A stretch of 64,000 nucleotides of DNA from the NCBI GenBank assembly GCA_008933995.1, contig WARS01000030.1:1149001-1213000 (forward strand), in the 5' to 3' direction. The notes under the pieces are model-generated. The model worked only from the letters and a program-made list of their open reading frames with translations, was not told where the DNA came from and searched no databases. This document shows, in pieces, positions 35,590-48,076 of the stretch (positions within the stretch are counted from its first letter, which is position 1; each line of letters starts with the position of its first letter). The position numbers were made by a program, and so were the translations under genes. Origin of the DNA: Datnioides undecimradiatus. Its lineage: Eukaryota > Chordata > Actinopteri > Lobotiformes > Datnioididae.

Positions 35590-36215
35590 GTCACTAATTG
35601 TTCATTAGACTGGTGAGCTGTGGAGGGAACTGTTCTCGTGTCTGGTCTTCATAGAACACAGTTGGCTGTAGAGGTTTGCACAGGTTGCATCCAGGGTCTG
35701 ATGTGTCTGCAGTGATATTTCCTGCCTGTTTGCTGACTCTGGAGATGGACTACTGAATGGAGGTCAGGCACCTATGATCCCTCTGCAGTCCTGACTATCT
35801 GTCGTAGTCTGTTCCTGTCCTGTTTGGTGGCCTCACCAGATACTGAGGAGTGAACAGAGACTGGGTGATTTACTGCCTCCTGTCTGTCAGGCAGCAGGTA
35901 ATCCACTCACAGGTGGAGGCTGGGACAGTGGGTTGGTTGAGTTTGGACTGGAGGATCACTGTCATGATAAATCTGAAGTCAACCAACAGGATTCTTGCAT
36001 ACGTCCCTACAAACTGATGAGATGAGCATAGGGTGCAGTCCCATGTTGATTGCATCATCCACTCCCCTGGTTCTCTGGTATGCAAACTGCAGGGTGTCCG
36101 TCAGGGGGCCTGTGATGTTCAGTAGACATCACAGTGGGTTGGAGTCATTCAGTCCTATAAAAAAGGTAATAACGGGTTTCTAGTGGACTGCATCATCCAC
36201 TGACCATTTCAACAT
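35590..36215 (-). mobile_element. LINE fragment, reverse transcriptase and C-terminal region
   Basis: The minus strand reads LQFAYQ-RGVDDAIN, then TYARILLVDF (the motif A Asp region of non-LTR reverse transcriptases), TVPASTCEWIT and LTDRR. It then skips to EATKQDRNRLRQIVRTAE and RVSKQAGNITADTSDPG from the protein's C-terminal end. The middle of the domain is missing and the frame shifts. A second short copy of the VDDAV segment lies at 36186-36212. Rex1/L2-type by motif style. Confidence 0.7.
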
Positions 36216-36944
36216 TACCCCAAAATAGAGCTGTTAAATACAGAAAGTGACTGATCAGACTGTACCAAGACGTTTCTAGTTTTTTTTTCCTCTTTTAGAG
36301 AATTTCTTTAGACAATATTAGTGTTTTGGTACAACATGGAATGCAATTAGATCCGGTTTGCATCATCGTATCTGCTAACAAATGGCAATAAATTCATAAT
36401 TGTAATTATCATATGTCTGGTTCAACAGTCAAGGAACAAAATTCTAAAAGCATTCCTGGAAACACTCCTCAAGGATCTAATAAGTCTAATAAAATGGGAG
36501 GGATTAACAGTATTTGCCATTTTAGTCCATTGGTTAAACATAAATGCATGGTTTCTGCAAATGGTCAAAAGGGAGTATGACTGATGCATCGTCTGTAGAA
36601 GCCTAAAATTTCAAAGTTGTGTCAGGTCATAGCACCAAGCCTGACTAATCTGGAATAAAACATTGATGCAGAGTAGACAGACGTAATAGAGCCCTGGCCT
36701 GAGACTGAGCAGTAAACATGTTTGCACAAGAGTTAGATCCACCGCTCTGGTATTTATTCTGTTCCCAATTACTGTCATAATCCACTCCCTGTAGGTTGCA
36801 CATGACGAATATCAAAGGAATCACATTCAGAATAAACAAATAACAAAATTTACACTCGCTCATTGATTTATGAAATTCACTGACTGGTTTGGGGCATCTT
36901 TATTTTAATCTAATCGTGCATATTTTGCTGTATTTGCATTTTAT

Positions 36945-37060
36945 GTATTTAAGATGTGATGTTATGTCCCATGTTGACTGCATCATCCACCAAACTGTGT
37001 GCTTGGTAAGCAAAGTGCGGGGGCTGTATGACGTCCTTCAGGGTGATGGGCATTTAATCC
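36945..37060 (-). mobile_element. Short LINE reverse-transcriptase fragment
   Basis: The minus strand reads HFAYQA-SLVDDAVNMGH, the same segment as at 36049 and 36186. Only about 110 bp are recognisable. Confidence 0.55.
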
Positions 37061-38079
37061 AATCTAAACTTGATTATCAGTCAGTCTCATGCAGACATGT
37101 GACTGAGGTGTTAACCCAGGTGACAATGATATTTATGCTGAGTGCAAATTGAAAATTAAGTCCTCCAGAATCGTGTATCCAACTGACCCCTCCGCTACAC
37201 AAGACATTATTTGTGCCCGTGACATGTTAAGCCTGACATCGGTGTCAAAGCCACTTGACAACACGCATCCATCTTCCCCAGTATGTGGAGTGCCCAATTT
37301 GTCACAGGTCAGAGTACTTCATGATCAAAAAGTCTAAGGACGACATCTTTTCCTGCACGAACCAGGACAAGATGTCTTATAAGTAATGAAGTGCATAATA
37401 GCTGGAGATCACGCCTGGGCTCCTGGCTGCACAGCAGATAGGAAGGTAATTATCTGCATCTATATTAGGAAATACAGGATAGCTGAAGGCTAGTAAGGCT
37501 GTAATGGTGGGAGGGGGTGGGTCAGAGAGCATTACAGCCTCGCTAATTAAACAATCACTGTGAATAGAAAGTTCTACAGTACCACAGTGTGTCATTAAAG
37601 CTGCATTATTTAATACGTTTTCATAAACAAAACATAATATGATCACGCATGGTTACTTTTAGGATTAGCAGCAACTCTTCACTTCCCTTCAGCTCTGTAA
37701 ATATTCTAGTGTCCACCTTAAATCAAGAGCAGATTCAGTCCATCCACATTTCTTGATGTCTTTCCACTGACTTTGCTCCACCATGCCTCCCGTACAGCGT
37801 GCACACACCTTTACTTCCTACACCTTGTTAAAACCATTGATTTAATAGCTTTTTAAAGCCCACACAGGTGTTTGCACTTTAGCTGATTAGACGTCTTTGG
37901 GAGAGTGTGGGCATGTGCATGCTGTTTGACTGACTTCTCCCTGACCCATTTCCTTCCATTGTTCTTGACCCGGCGGAGGAGTGGAACCGCTTAAATCTAA
38001 CATTCACTTCACAGCTTCACTGTTGCCCTTAGCTTGGGTTAAACATAGTTAGCTTTAGCTTTAGCTTCGATATCATTCA

Positions 38080-38282
38080 GCATGATCTGTGGCCCGGCTC
38101 CACCTGCCTACCCACTGTCCACTGCTACCATTTATTATTATTATAATAATCATTATTGCTGTCATTGATGTTGTTATTATGCTGAGAGTAGTAGCCATAG
38201 TAAGGATCCCTTTGATTTATGCAACCTGCCATCACTGTCAGTTGAATGACCATTCCATCCTTATGTACAACTTGTATTGTAT

Positions 38283-38316
<34 letters not shown>

Positions 38317-38578
38317 CCTCTGTCTCTCTCTCTCTCTCTCTCTGTCCCCCCAACCGGTCAGGGCAGATGGCGGTCCACCTAGATCCAGGGTCTGCCCAAG
38401 GTTTCTGACTGTTAAACTGACTGTTGCCACTGTCTCCAAGTGCTTGCTCATGGTGGAACTGTTGGGTGTGATGAATAGTAATGAGTGTGGTCTAGACCCA
38501 CTCTGTTTGCAAAGTGCCCTGAAATGACTTTGGTTGTGATTTGGCGCTGTATAAATAAACTGAATTGAATTGAACATG
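38080..38578 (+). mobile_element. LINE 3' end (L2-type tail) with embedded (TC)n
   Basis: It begins near CCACTGTCCACTGCTACC with an ATT/ATA-rich part. A (TC)n microsatellite follows at 38285-38343, then AACCGGTCAGGGCAGATGGC, CAGGGTCTGCCCAAGGTTTC and AAGTGCTTGCTCATGGTGGA. The end is GATTTGGCGCTGTATAAATA and a GAATTGAATTGAA tail. This is the best-preserved copy of this tail in the window. Confidence 0.72.
38285..38343. repeat. (TC)n microsatellite
   Basis: Two TC runs separated by TTACCCTCTG, inside the LINE tail. Confidence 0.95.
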
Positions 38579-39979
38579 CTTCCTCCATAGCCTCACCAAC
38601 CTGCCGTCCACTTAGCCAGACAAATTGAAAACACCTGTATGAGTCTGCAGAGCCTCTGTCATGTTACCAGCTAGGCTTAATGGAGAACAATTTGTATTAA
38701 TGTCATTAATACCAGTTAATTAGTCCAAAGTGAAATTAAGTTCATTTGTTCCCTTCTGAACAGTAATCCCCACTTTCTGCTGACACATTTCCTTCTTACT
38801 ACACTTAATTAGTTTGGCCTTGAACATCTCATCATTTTCAGGCAAAAGATTTCACAAATGTAACTCACAGATATCAAAATGATATCAAAATCACTTCCCT
38901 TTTCACCATCACAACGTCTTATTAAACCATACAAGTGAGACTGTTCTCGGTGTCTTCACTCTGACAGTGCGGTATTGTTTTGCCTGTTAAGCTGTTCGCA
39001 TTAAGCCTTTAATAATTCCCCACTTAAGAGAAAAGGCAGAGCCGCAGTCCCGCCAGTGTAACCACAGCTCTCTGTTGCTATTTCACATGCAAATAAATTC
39101 ACTTGCGGTAGCTATATAGGCCAAGCGTGTGCATTCAGAGTCGAACCCCTCTCTGTTTGTGATTGTTATTGTCGCTATTGTCAGGGTGCTGACATCAGGG
39201 TTCACCTCACAGTCACAGCCGCTTGTAGGATCATTAAAATGCCTCCTGTCCTGGGCATGTGTGCTCTATGTTACTTGTTATTCACACAATGTTGTTTTTT
39301 CCTGTTGTTAATGTGGTCAACTTTGGGCTGATTTGTTTTTCCAAATGTCACCTTGAATTTCCCTCAGCTCAGTGACACCCATTCAGCGTTGAGAGTACAC
39401 AGCCCTGAACACAGAGCAGATGACTTATTAAATGATAATTGTTGTTTAATGTGACATTTTATTCTCATTTAGTAAGTGCTGAAGTCTGAAAACAGCAATA
39501 TCACTAAAAAAGAGAAGAAGAATCCTAAGGTTAGATATGTGTGTGTGTTTGTGTGTTTGTGCATGTGTGCACATGCATGTGTAATATATAATATACCTGT
39601 ACGGTTTGTGCGTGCTAATTAGAACAAGAACAGAACAAGAACCAGAAGATATGTTAAAAAAAAAAGATTTGCATGATTTATTAGGTTTTATTCAACATAA
39701 ATCATGTACAATTTGTAAAGAACAGCCCAGAGAGCAAAATCAAACACAGCTGCGGTATGTCAGGCCAAGGAAGAAGGAGGAAGAGTAGGAAACCAATAAG
39801 AACTACAGGAGCGTCTGTCATCAGAAAGGTCTGTGCGTCTAATGAACGCAGCACAGTGTCTGAGTATGAGACAAGTATGTCTTATTAAGTGTGAGATGGT
39901 CTGTCTGCACCACCCCGATGTTCAACTCACAACCTCAGGTGCCAAGAGCACTTGGCGATCTTGTTGAGCTACCTGCTGA

Positions 39980-40038
39980 GTGAGACGTGACACCAAGTGA
40001 GACGTGATACCAAGTGAGACGTGACACCAAGTGAGACG
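39980..40038. repeat. 17-bp minisatellite, 3.5 copies
   Basis: The unit GTGAGACGTGACACCAA is repeated at 39980, 39997 (one C-to-T change) and 40014, with a half unit at 40031-40038. It is not part of a recognised element. Confidence 0.9.
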
Positions 40039-42041
40039 ACTTCACACTATGGCTTAAAGAATCATCAGGGTTGGAGATGACGGCAGATTCAGAGAGGAAT
40101 CAGAAAATTGGTGTAATTCATCTGGACAACAGGGAGATGTGTTTACTTTATTTTTAATTTATTGATTAAACATGCTTGATTTTCCATTGACTGCAATCCA
40201 TTACATGAGGATGACATTCCAAACATTTTCTAAAATTATGATTTTGAGATTAAATTCTAAAGTTCGCCACACTACATCTACCCAGACCTCATTTTTAATT
40301 TACAGCAGCTGTCTACGGCACTGTTTAAAACTGCAAGCTTCACTTTTATTTAATCAAATGGCCGGCTGTCTGACAGTCTGAGTAAGTTTTACAGGTTTCG
40401 AAAAAACAGACTGGTCTTCAGAGTTCCTGGCAGCTTGAAGCATCTGAACAATTCTGCACAACTGAGCCTTTATTTTGGTGCAAGTGCGGCTGATCAGTTA
40501 TGAATTTTTAAAGCTTTAGACAGTTCCTGTAGTGCCACAGTCAGGACTATCTGCACGGAAAGACAGTTTGGGACTTTTTGCATAGGACTGGACCTAAGTT
40601 TTGAAAATGTTCAGTTACCTTGGCAGAAGAAGAAGAAGATGAATATTGACAGTAATTAATAATAATATATAATAAACTAACTAAAGTATAATAAACTAAT
40701 GTTTAACGGAATAGGTCTAATAAATAACAGAATACGAGCGAATGAGAGCAGAGGGTTAGGCAGGAATGTATACACAAAGAAGCTGGAAGTGAAAATTGAG
40801 CTGTGGTCCTGCTCCTGAAACTTTGCTAAAAGCTTCACATCTGGAAGTTACCAATGGTCTCACTGGTCAGCTAGCCTTTAATTAGGATCCAAATGAACAT
40901 AAAACCCACAGGTGCTGATTTGTAAAAACAACTGACCAATCTCTGCATTGTTTTGCAGAAACATTTTGACCAGCAAGTGTTGGATGTTCAGTAAAACACG
41001 GCGTTACAAGGACCAGATGCAGGAGACAATACACAACCTGGTGCACAAACACATGTAAAGAACATGTAGCACTTTGGTAAACTGCATCTGTAACTGGTTG
41101 GATACAGAGAAACAGCAGGAGGTTAAAGCATGACTGTATGTGGGTGGTGATTAGTTTCAGCACTATACCTGCAACTAAAGACTAAAGAGAGTATGTCTTA
41201 TGAACAAACCTCCTGACTATTAAAAACACAGAGAAAGACGGAGCCAACGAAGCAATGTGCAGTCATTAATAATAAAATGAGCATTCCTACATTGAGGTAC
41301 TGCTATTTTGGTTGTCTTCAAAGACATCTGCAGATTCTTTCACAGAGCTGTCCCTCTGGGCTGGAGCGATAGTTTGATGCTGGAGTGTTTGTCAGTCTCT
41401 CCAGCTTTATTCAAGGACATCCAGCAGAGTGGTGTGCGGTCGGTGAGGACTTCAAAGACCTTACGTCAGAAGAATCAGTGGCGGGGAAAGAAAGAACTCA
41501 CATGTGCCAACAGGATGGAGCTGCTCTCATTAGAGCGGAATAGTTCTACCTTTAAATGTGACTCTTTAGAGCAAAACTTCCATTTCATTCAGTTTTTTAA
41601 TTTCATTTCCTTGCTCTCACCAAATCTTTCATTGCCTCTGACTCACCAGTCTTTCTGAGATCAAAACATGCTCAAAGGAAACTCAGACGTGACAAACTCA
41701 GCCGGAGTAGGAATTTAAATTTGATCTCGGAGCAGTGTTGAGACTTCACAGCTTGGATCGAGTCGGACTGCATAGCATGAGGTCAATGAATGGAACACGG
41801 CCCAGGTGTAGCAGAGGTGGAACTGACTTTTAAAGCAGGAAACAAGTTAACAGCCTGTTGTTGAGCAGAATATGTGTCTCACATGTCAAATAAGAACTAT
41901 GAGACACGTTATGCATGTCCAGCCCTGTCCCACACTAATGCCATTTCAGAATATATCTGGGTATATTGACAGTTTTCCTAATCACTGTCAGCTGTTTCCC
42001 ACTTTCAACATGGGATTAATGCTTTCCAGTGAATCCATTCC

Positions 42042-42069
42042 AATATATATACATATATATATATATATA
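42042..42069. repeat. (AT)n microsatellite
   Basis: An AT run with one C interruption. Confidence 0.9.
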
Positions 42070-43074
42070 AAATATTTATATTTATATGGTATGGTATGTA
42101 CTCGTTCCATCTTAGGGCCTGAATAAGGTCCGATGATATGATATGTAAATTTAATTGAAATGAAATAAAACTTCACTGACACTTACTGACAATCATTATA
42201 CATAAGTTCTGCAATGCATTTGCAGTAGAGCACCTAGCAAGGCACTGTGGGTTCAGCAGCAACAAAAGCCAATAGAGGATGAGATGCACAACACCCACAG
42301 CAACTGCATTACAGTTGAAATTGTATTTTTCCCTTCACAATGCAGTACATTCTGTTCAAACACCAGCCTCCTTGTGAGTTTGCCTCCACTGAATACGAGT
42401 GAATGGATGTAAAAAAGAAAAGTCTCAAGGGAAGCTATCCATATTTGTATTAGTAAAACTAATAATAATAGAGAGACGCTCTGACTTTTAGCCTCCCTTT
42501 TGAAGAAATGGAATATGAAATCACGAGCCATCCTGAGCTCCAATGGTTCAGACCAACAGATGGTGGTAACGTGACAGGGAAAGAGCAATCAGAAGCAGGA
42601 TGGTGTGGCAGGCTATAAACTGAGGCACATATGTGCTATTGCATATGTGCATTGCTGCAGCTTTCACAGAAGCAGCAGGCCTTTCAGAAAAGCTGGATAT
42701 TAAAATCAGGTTCATGAAAAAAGTACCGTTGGAAAAGATTTAATTTGAATATCTCACATGGTTTTTTAATGATATGTATCTTCTTTTCTTGTCTTCTTTC
42801 TGCTCAGTGAGAAGCTAAGTTGGGCTGTTGGATTAAGTGTGTTTAGTTGGCCTAAAACTAGTCTTAAGAATTGACTCTGAAAAGCAGTGTGTGAGCAGGT
42901 CGTTACCGCCAACTGTTCAGGCTCCAGCCTTGCTCTGGGTTTACGGTGTCTCCTTTATTCATAATGTTATTATGTGCAGGAAACTCTGCAAACAAGCAGT
43001 CAAACAGAAACAGCTGAAAGTGGAGTAAATGCCTTTTGTTCCACCAAACCACACACCGTTACTGACTAACCTTA

Positions 43075-43148
43075 TCAACCCAACAGGAATGCATAAAGTG
43101 CCAAAACCTGTGAACCTTTTGGCACTTTATGCATTCCTATTGGGTTGA
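43075..43148. repeat. 74-base near-perfect hairpin
   Basis: The left arm 43075-43106 and right arm 43117-43148 are reverse complements over 31 of 32 positions; the one mismatch is C43084 opposite A43139. The loop is the ten bases CCTGTGAACC. Inner arm text is AGGAATGCATAAAGTGCC and its complement. The size is that of a microRNA precursor, but the near-complete pairing is more like a foldback MITE or a hairpin-siRNA source. No clear target duplication is seen. I do not recognise it as a known microRNA. Confidence 0.85.
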
Positions 43149-43979
43149 CAAAGACGGGGCTACTTTCTCTCACAACCAATACCATGTGACCTCAAACGAT
43201 CTGTTTGATTTTCTATTATTTTTCATGACAGCAGCGATGTAACAGCACAGCAGCTAGAGGTGCAGTGAACTGAACAAGACACTAGATAAACTAGCCAACG
43301 CTACACAAAGCAGTTTAAATACACCATAAACATCCTCAGCAGTGAAACGCAGCACACAAATACATACAGGGCTGGGGGGGGGGTGATTTGGGTGTTTTAA
43401 CACAGGTCTGTCATTCATAACTGAAACTCAAAGGGCATTGGTCCACTCATCTATGATATGAATCTGCAACCCAGCCAATATGTCTGGATATATCTGCAAA
43501 ACTATTAAAATGATATCAAAATACAGTTGTCCCATTCTCTGAGCTGTGCATTCATGATGTAGCTTTAAACTGCAAATGTGTCCTCTCTCCTACATTACAT
43601 TTGTAATGTACACAACTTTATTACTATGTTAATATCGAACAATATCAAATGCTTTCAGTGGCAGATCCTGAACATGGCTGCTTGCTTTCAAAATCACTTG
43701 TTATGAAAGTCTGTATTTCAGGGAAGAAATTAAATATTGAAGCATAGAGAGGATTTATTATAAATGTCTCTGGTGGAGCACATTTTATTTGATGGTTTCC
43801 ATGACAACACTTTAATGTAATATATCATATAGCATTGTTATAATGTACCCATTCATCCATGAAAGCAGTTTGATTTCTTTGAGTTATGTATGTGTGGTAT
43901 TTACTCTGTCAAGGCCAAAATGCCGAATCTCATGATGTTAGTGAAAGTATAAACAGTGTGTCCCTGTGTCGGCTGTGAT

Positions 43980-44110
43980 TAAGATCCACCACAGGATTTA
44001 ATCAGTTCCTCCCAGTCCCACGCTACACCTTTCCATCAAGTTTCATGAATATCATGCATGTAGTTGTTCTGAGATCCTGCTGACGGACAAACAAACAAAC
44101 AGTTCATCGT
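43980..44110. repeat. Unclassified interspersed repeat piece
   Basis: AGATCCACCACAGGATTTAA, CACGCTACACCTTTCCATCA and the tail CTGACGGACAAACAAACAAA form a phrase seen widely in teleost genomes, from memory. Class unknown. Confidence 0.4.
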
Positions 44111-45283
44111 CTTCTCTGTCTTCTAAATCCAGAAGAACATAATAAGGCTTCTGTGAAATAGTTGTGCATCACTCTCAGTCCAACCACTAGGCTGTTCCAA
44201 CAGTAAAATACGACACATTAGCTGCAAAGAGAGAAACATGCTCAATAAATAAATCAAAGTGTGCAGGTGGAGTGAGATACAGCAGGCGTCTAAACATATA
44301 TACAGTATTTTTTATGCAGGTTCAATACAACCTGGGCTTTGGCCAGTAATTATTACAATTAACGGTGTGTTCAATTAAAGTAATCACTTTATTTCTAATT
44401 TATTTTTAATCAGAGAGTATATTTTCACGCATGGAGACATTAAATACTATGTAAAAAAAGAGAACACGTGAAGTCAGAACTGGGAAAGACGAAACACAAC
44501 AACGCTGCACATGCTGCTGAAATGATGTAGTTTACAGACAGACTTCCTGTTTTACCTCTAATTCATTGCATTTACTGTAGTTGTGTGCACGGAGAGTTCC
44601 TCTACAGTGATGCCCGATTTTTACTAACTCTGCAGGTGCGATGGCTTTCAGTTTGACCTCAGAATGAAGTGGTTTATACAATCCGTTCAATGCTTATTTT
44701 ATATATTGTAGTCACTGTTTTCTCACTTGAAAAACTATCTGTTTGGTCCAGACAGTTTCTGTCTTTTCTTTGAGTTGATATTTGGTGTTCAACACAGTCT
44801 CAAGGATGAAGATGCTGGTCGGAGCCACAGCAGGTCACACAACTGTCATTAATCCCACCTGTGAACACATCTTGACTTCAAGGTATTCCATTGTGTGCTT
44901 TTAAGGCAGGGGGAATAATGTCAGGGAGCAATAAAGTAAAAGTTATAATATATTCAGACAGAGGTGGTTCTGTTAACAACAATACAAACATGTGCATACT
45001 AAACAGGGGGCTTCGTCTGGGCTGCACTTTCAACAGCACAGACACTACTGAGGGAGAGCATTGTACTTGGCCTAGAATGCTTTGGAAACACTATATCTAA
45101 AGACATACTCACTTTAGACACATATCTCTCCTATATTGGCATCTCCACACTGGCTCACTGTAAAATCTAGAATAGAATTTAAAATGCTTCTGCTCACATA
45201 TGAAGAACTCATTGGTCAGGCACCAATGATCTTGGTATCCTCCTACTCCTGTAGGTCATTCCAGAGTTCCCAGAATTTAGATT

Positions 45284-45380
45284 TTTAGATATCCTTTATT
45301 AGTCCCACACCGGGGAAATTTCAGTGCCACAGCAGCAGGAAAAGAACAGTACACACCAGAAATATAAAAAAAATATATAT

Positions 45381-45419
<39 letters not shown>

Positions 45420-46052
45420 AAAAATAATTTAAAAAAAAATCAGTGGAAGAGAAATATATACAACAGACAATAAATATATACAACAGACAGACAATAGTGG
45501 GTGAAAAATAAATATGTATAAATACCAGTCAAAAAAATATATGTGTTTACCGTATATGTTATTGCACATGTTGATATAGTTATTGCACGTATATCTGTAG
45601 ATGCATGTGGTGATTGTCTACCGAGAGCAGGCTTGATTGAACAGTCTAACTGCAGCAGGAAGAAAGAACCTGCGGTACCTCTCCTTTAGGCACCGTGGAT
45701 GGATCAGCCTGTCGCTGAAGGAGCTCTCCAGTGATGCTACAGTGGAGTGTAGGGGGTGTGAGGTGTTGTTCATGAGGGCTGACAGCTTTGCCATCATCCT
45801 CCTGTCTCCCACCACCTCCACTGGATCTAGGGGACACCCCAGGACAGAGCTGGCCCCCCTGACCAGCCTATTCAGTCTGTTCCTGTCTGCAGCTGTGATG
45901 CTGCTGCTCCAGCAGACTAGTCCGTAAAAGATGGCTGATGCCACCACAGAGTCATAAAAGGACTTCAGCAGTGCTCCCTGCACCCCAAAAGACCTCAGTC
46001 TCCACAGCAGATGAAGTCTGCTCTGGCCTTTCTTAAACAGAGCATTTACATG
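45284..46052 (-). mobile_element. Inserted LINE 3' fragment (Rex1/L2-type)
   Basis: The minus strand encodes the C-terminal end of a LINE polymerase. It reads ALFKKGQSRLHLLWRLRSFG (46050 side), then SFYDSVVASAIFYGLVCWSS, RLVRGASSVLGCPLDPVE, and finally FFLPAAVRLFNQACSR, ending at 45618. This part of the frame is open for 121 codons. An A/T-rich 3' UTR with a TA run follows, and the element ends GGGACTAATAAAGGATATCT. It is 5'-truncated and inserted in antisense into the older L2-type LINE around it. Confidence 0.75.
45386..45415. repeat. (TA)n microsatellite
   Basis: A TA run in the 3' UTR of the inserted LINE fragment. Confidence 0.9.
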
Positions 46053-46345
46053 ATTAGAGCATTTACATGGTTATGCAGAAAGCAGCGTTACATGTTGTTT
46101 CTAGAGTCTTCAGCTAACAAGCTCCTCTCCTGTGGAAGCTGCTCCCAGTCTGGGATCAGAGGGTGGACACCATGTCCATGTTCAAGAGTAGTCTTAAAAC
46201 CTTCCTCTTTGATAAAGCTTATAGTTCAGTGAGCTGAGCCCTGAACTAGCCCTAAGTTATGCTGCTATAGGCTACATTTCCTGAGTGATCACAGACCACA
46301 ATATGGCCCCTCAGTCCTTGACTGTTGATTTATCTTTATGGAGAA

Positions 46346-46515
46346 CTAGATTCAAGATTCAAGATTCAAGATGTTTATTGTCATGTGCAACAAAAAAAAG
46401 CAAGTTTCTCCGTGCAATGAAATTCTTTCTTTGCTGTCCACCCTGATGCCGACGTATATAAAGTATAAAATAGAATAAAAACACAATAGTACAGATGCAA
46501 TAACCAGCATTGTGC
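46346..46515 (-). mobile_element. Second small inserted LINE-type tail
   Basis: The plus strand starts with three ATTCAAG units, then ATGTTTATTGTCATGTGCAA. Read on the minus strand this ends GACAATAAACATCTTGAATC, a LINE 3' terminus with a short tandem tail. It lies in the same host LINE as the larger insertion. Confidence 0.5.
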
Positions 46516-48063
46516 TACCGTGTGCTCTCTCTCTCTCTCTCACTGTCTTTATCTCCCTTTCACCAACCGGTCAAGGCAGATGGCTGTCAACCCAGATCCA
46601 GGATCTGCTAAGGGTTTCTGCTTGTTAAAGAAAGTACAGGCAGCAGTGTGTCTCAATGACCACCTCACTTGTCTGCAGCTAGATGTTACTTCTTGTCACT
46701 TTGAGCATGAAATGATGCAGTGACACTACTTTTTAGAGTAGACAGGCTTCAGTAAAGTGGAAGATTGAGTTTGCGAGTGTATAGTTTGGGGGGATGTTAT
46801 TGATTCAAGAAATACTCTCCCTGCTACCATGTTATGGAGATAGGGGATGAGAGGTTACCAAGGGGGATGCATTTTGGTCATTTTGCTAACACGCAGGGCG
46901 TCATTCACACTCATCCCCTCTCCAATGGCCTACTGAAATGAAATGTGTGACCTCTGTCAGAAGGCCATCCAGGTCAACAGTCTTCTCTGTATTTCTATGC
47001 TTGTTAGGTGAGATTTTACATCCATGTTGCTCCTTTCAGTTTGGTCTTTTGTTCTGGAAAAAACACAATTACGGGCAGGCTGTACTGCCGCTTCTGTGGC
47101 ACACATCGTATCGACACATGGCCGCGTGCGCATGCGAGCACTGTTTAAAAATGCATAACACGCTCTGTTGCATGCATGATTTGTCATTGTAATGCCACAT
47201 AATCTTTCTTCAATTAGACCATACGGGCCCTCTCCTGTGCTGTGAGCGAACAGCAGCACATTTTCGGGATAATGCCAATTAGCCGTGTCTAATTCTCCAG
47301 ATTTAAACATCTAAGCACCTTCCACAGCTGAATTCAGCTCAGTGTACTTGCTGTAATTGTAACAGGGGGTAATGTCTTTGTCTCTGTGTGGACACGTGTG
47401 CTCTTAGTGGGGAATGCTCTTGCAGCCATGTGTGCATGAAGATGTTATATTGAATTGTCATGTTTGTCCACCTCTCCCTATGACTGGTTCATTCAGCTTT
47501 TAATTCAGAGTGCATCCATCCTCATTTCCTTCACCCTTCAGTTCACTGCATCCTCCTCAGTCCTGCGCCAAGTGAATCCAAAGTTGAGGTATCTCCAGGC
47601 TTACCTACTCACTCTTTGTGTTGTTTCCTGCCAACATTAACTCTGCTTCAGTAGCCAATCACATATGTGCTACATTCACTGTCGCCTGCTGCAGTTCAAC
47701 AGGGCTGATTGAAATATCCTCCTCCTGATCACCACTCCTCCTCCAAACAGCTGAACTGTTTGTTTTAACTCAGTTTACATGTAATCCCAGATTACCTGGA
47801 ACTAATGGAAGTGACTGTATGGCAGCCTGAAACAGGAGAGACAGAACGTACATTTCAATTACATTTAATTTAATTTCATTTTGAATTGTCTCGTGTTTTT
47901 GATATTTATATTTGTTATTTTGATATTATATGTTTTTAACCTCTGAAGTTTAGCAGTTAATGTATAACTGCTTTCCTGCTCTCCTTTACAAACAAAAAAA
48001 CACTGTGAAAAGGAAATACAATGGTTTCTAAGCAGGTTATGCACCACACTTTTGTCCCGCCTG

Positions 48064-48076
48064 GTTGCCCGGCAAC
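48064..48076. promoter_or_regulatory. RFX X-box consensus, intergenic
   Basis: GTTGCC-C-GGCAAC is a perfect inverted X-box fitting GTNRCC(0-3)RGYAAC, the site bound by RFX-family factors. It lies 5.3 kb beyond the hedgehog stop codon. Whether it is used is unknown. Confidence 0.5.

Larger units (their letters stand above)
45120..46640 (+). mobile_element. L2-type LINE 3' region, split by insertions
   Basis: Plus-strand pieces at 45120-45283, 46053-46345 and 46545-46640 join in order as one LINE 3' end: CACTGTAAAATCTAGAATAG, TTCAGCTAACAAGCTCCTC, GGAAGCTGCTCCCAGTCTGG, CTTCCTCTTTGATAAAGCTT, TATGCTGCTATAGGC, then AACCGGTCAAGGCAGATGGC and GGATCTGCTAAGGGTTTCTG. The gaps are filled by two minus-strand elements listed separately. 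The tail beyond 46640 is degraded. Confidence 0.65.

Noticed and set aside
38125-38577. 150-codon minus-strand frame
   Set aside because: It is the reverse of a LINE tail and a TC microsatellite; the RE-rich repeats come from the simple repeat.
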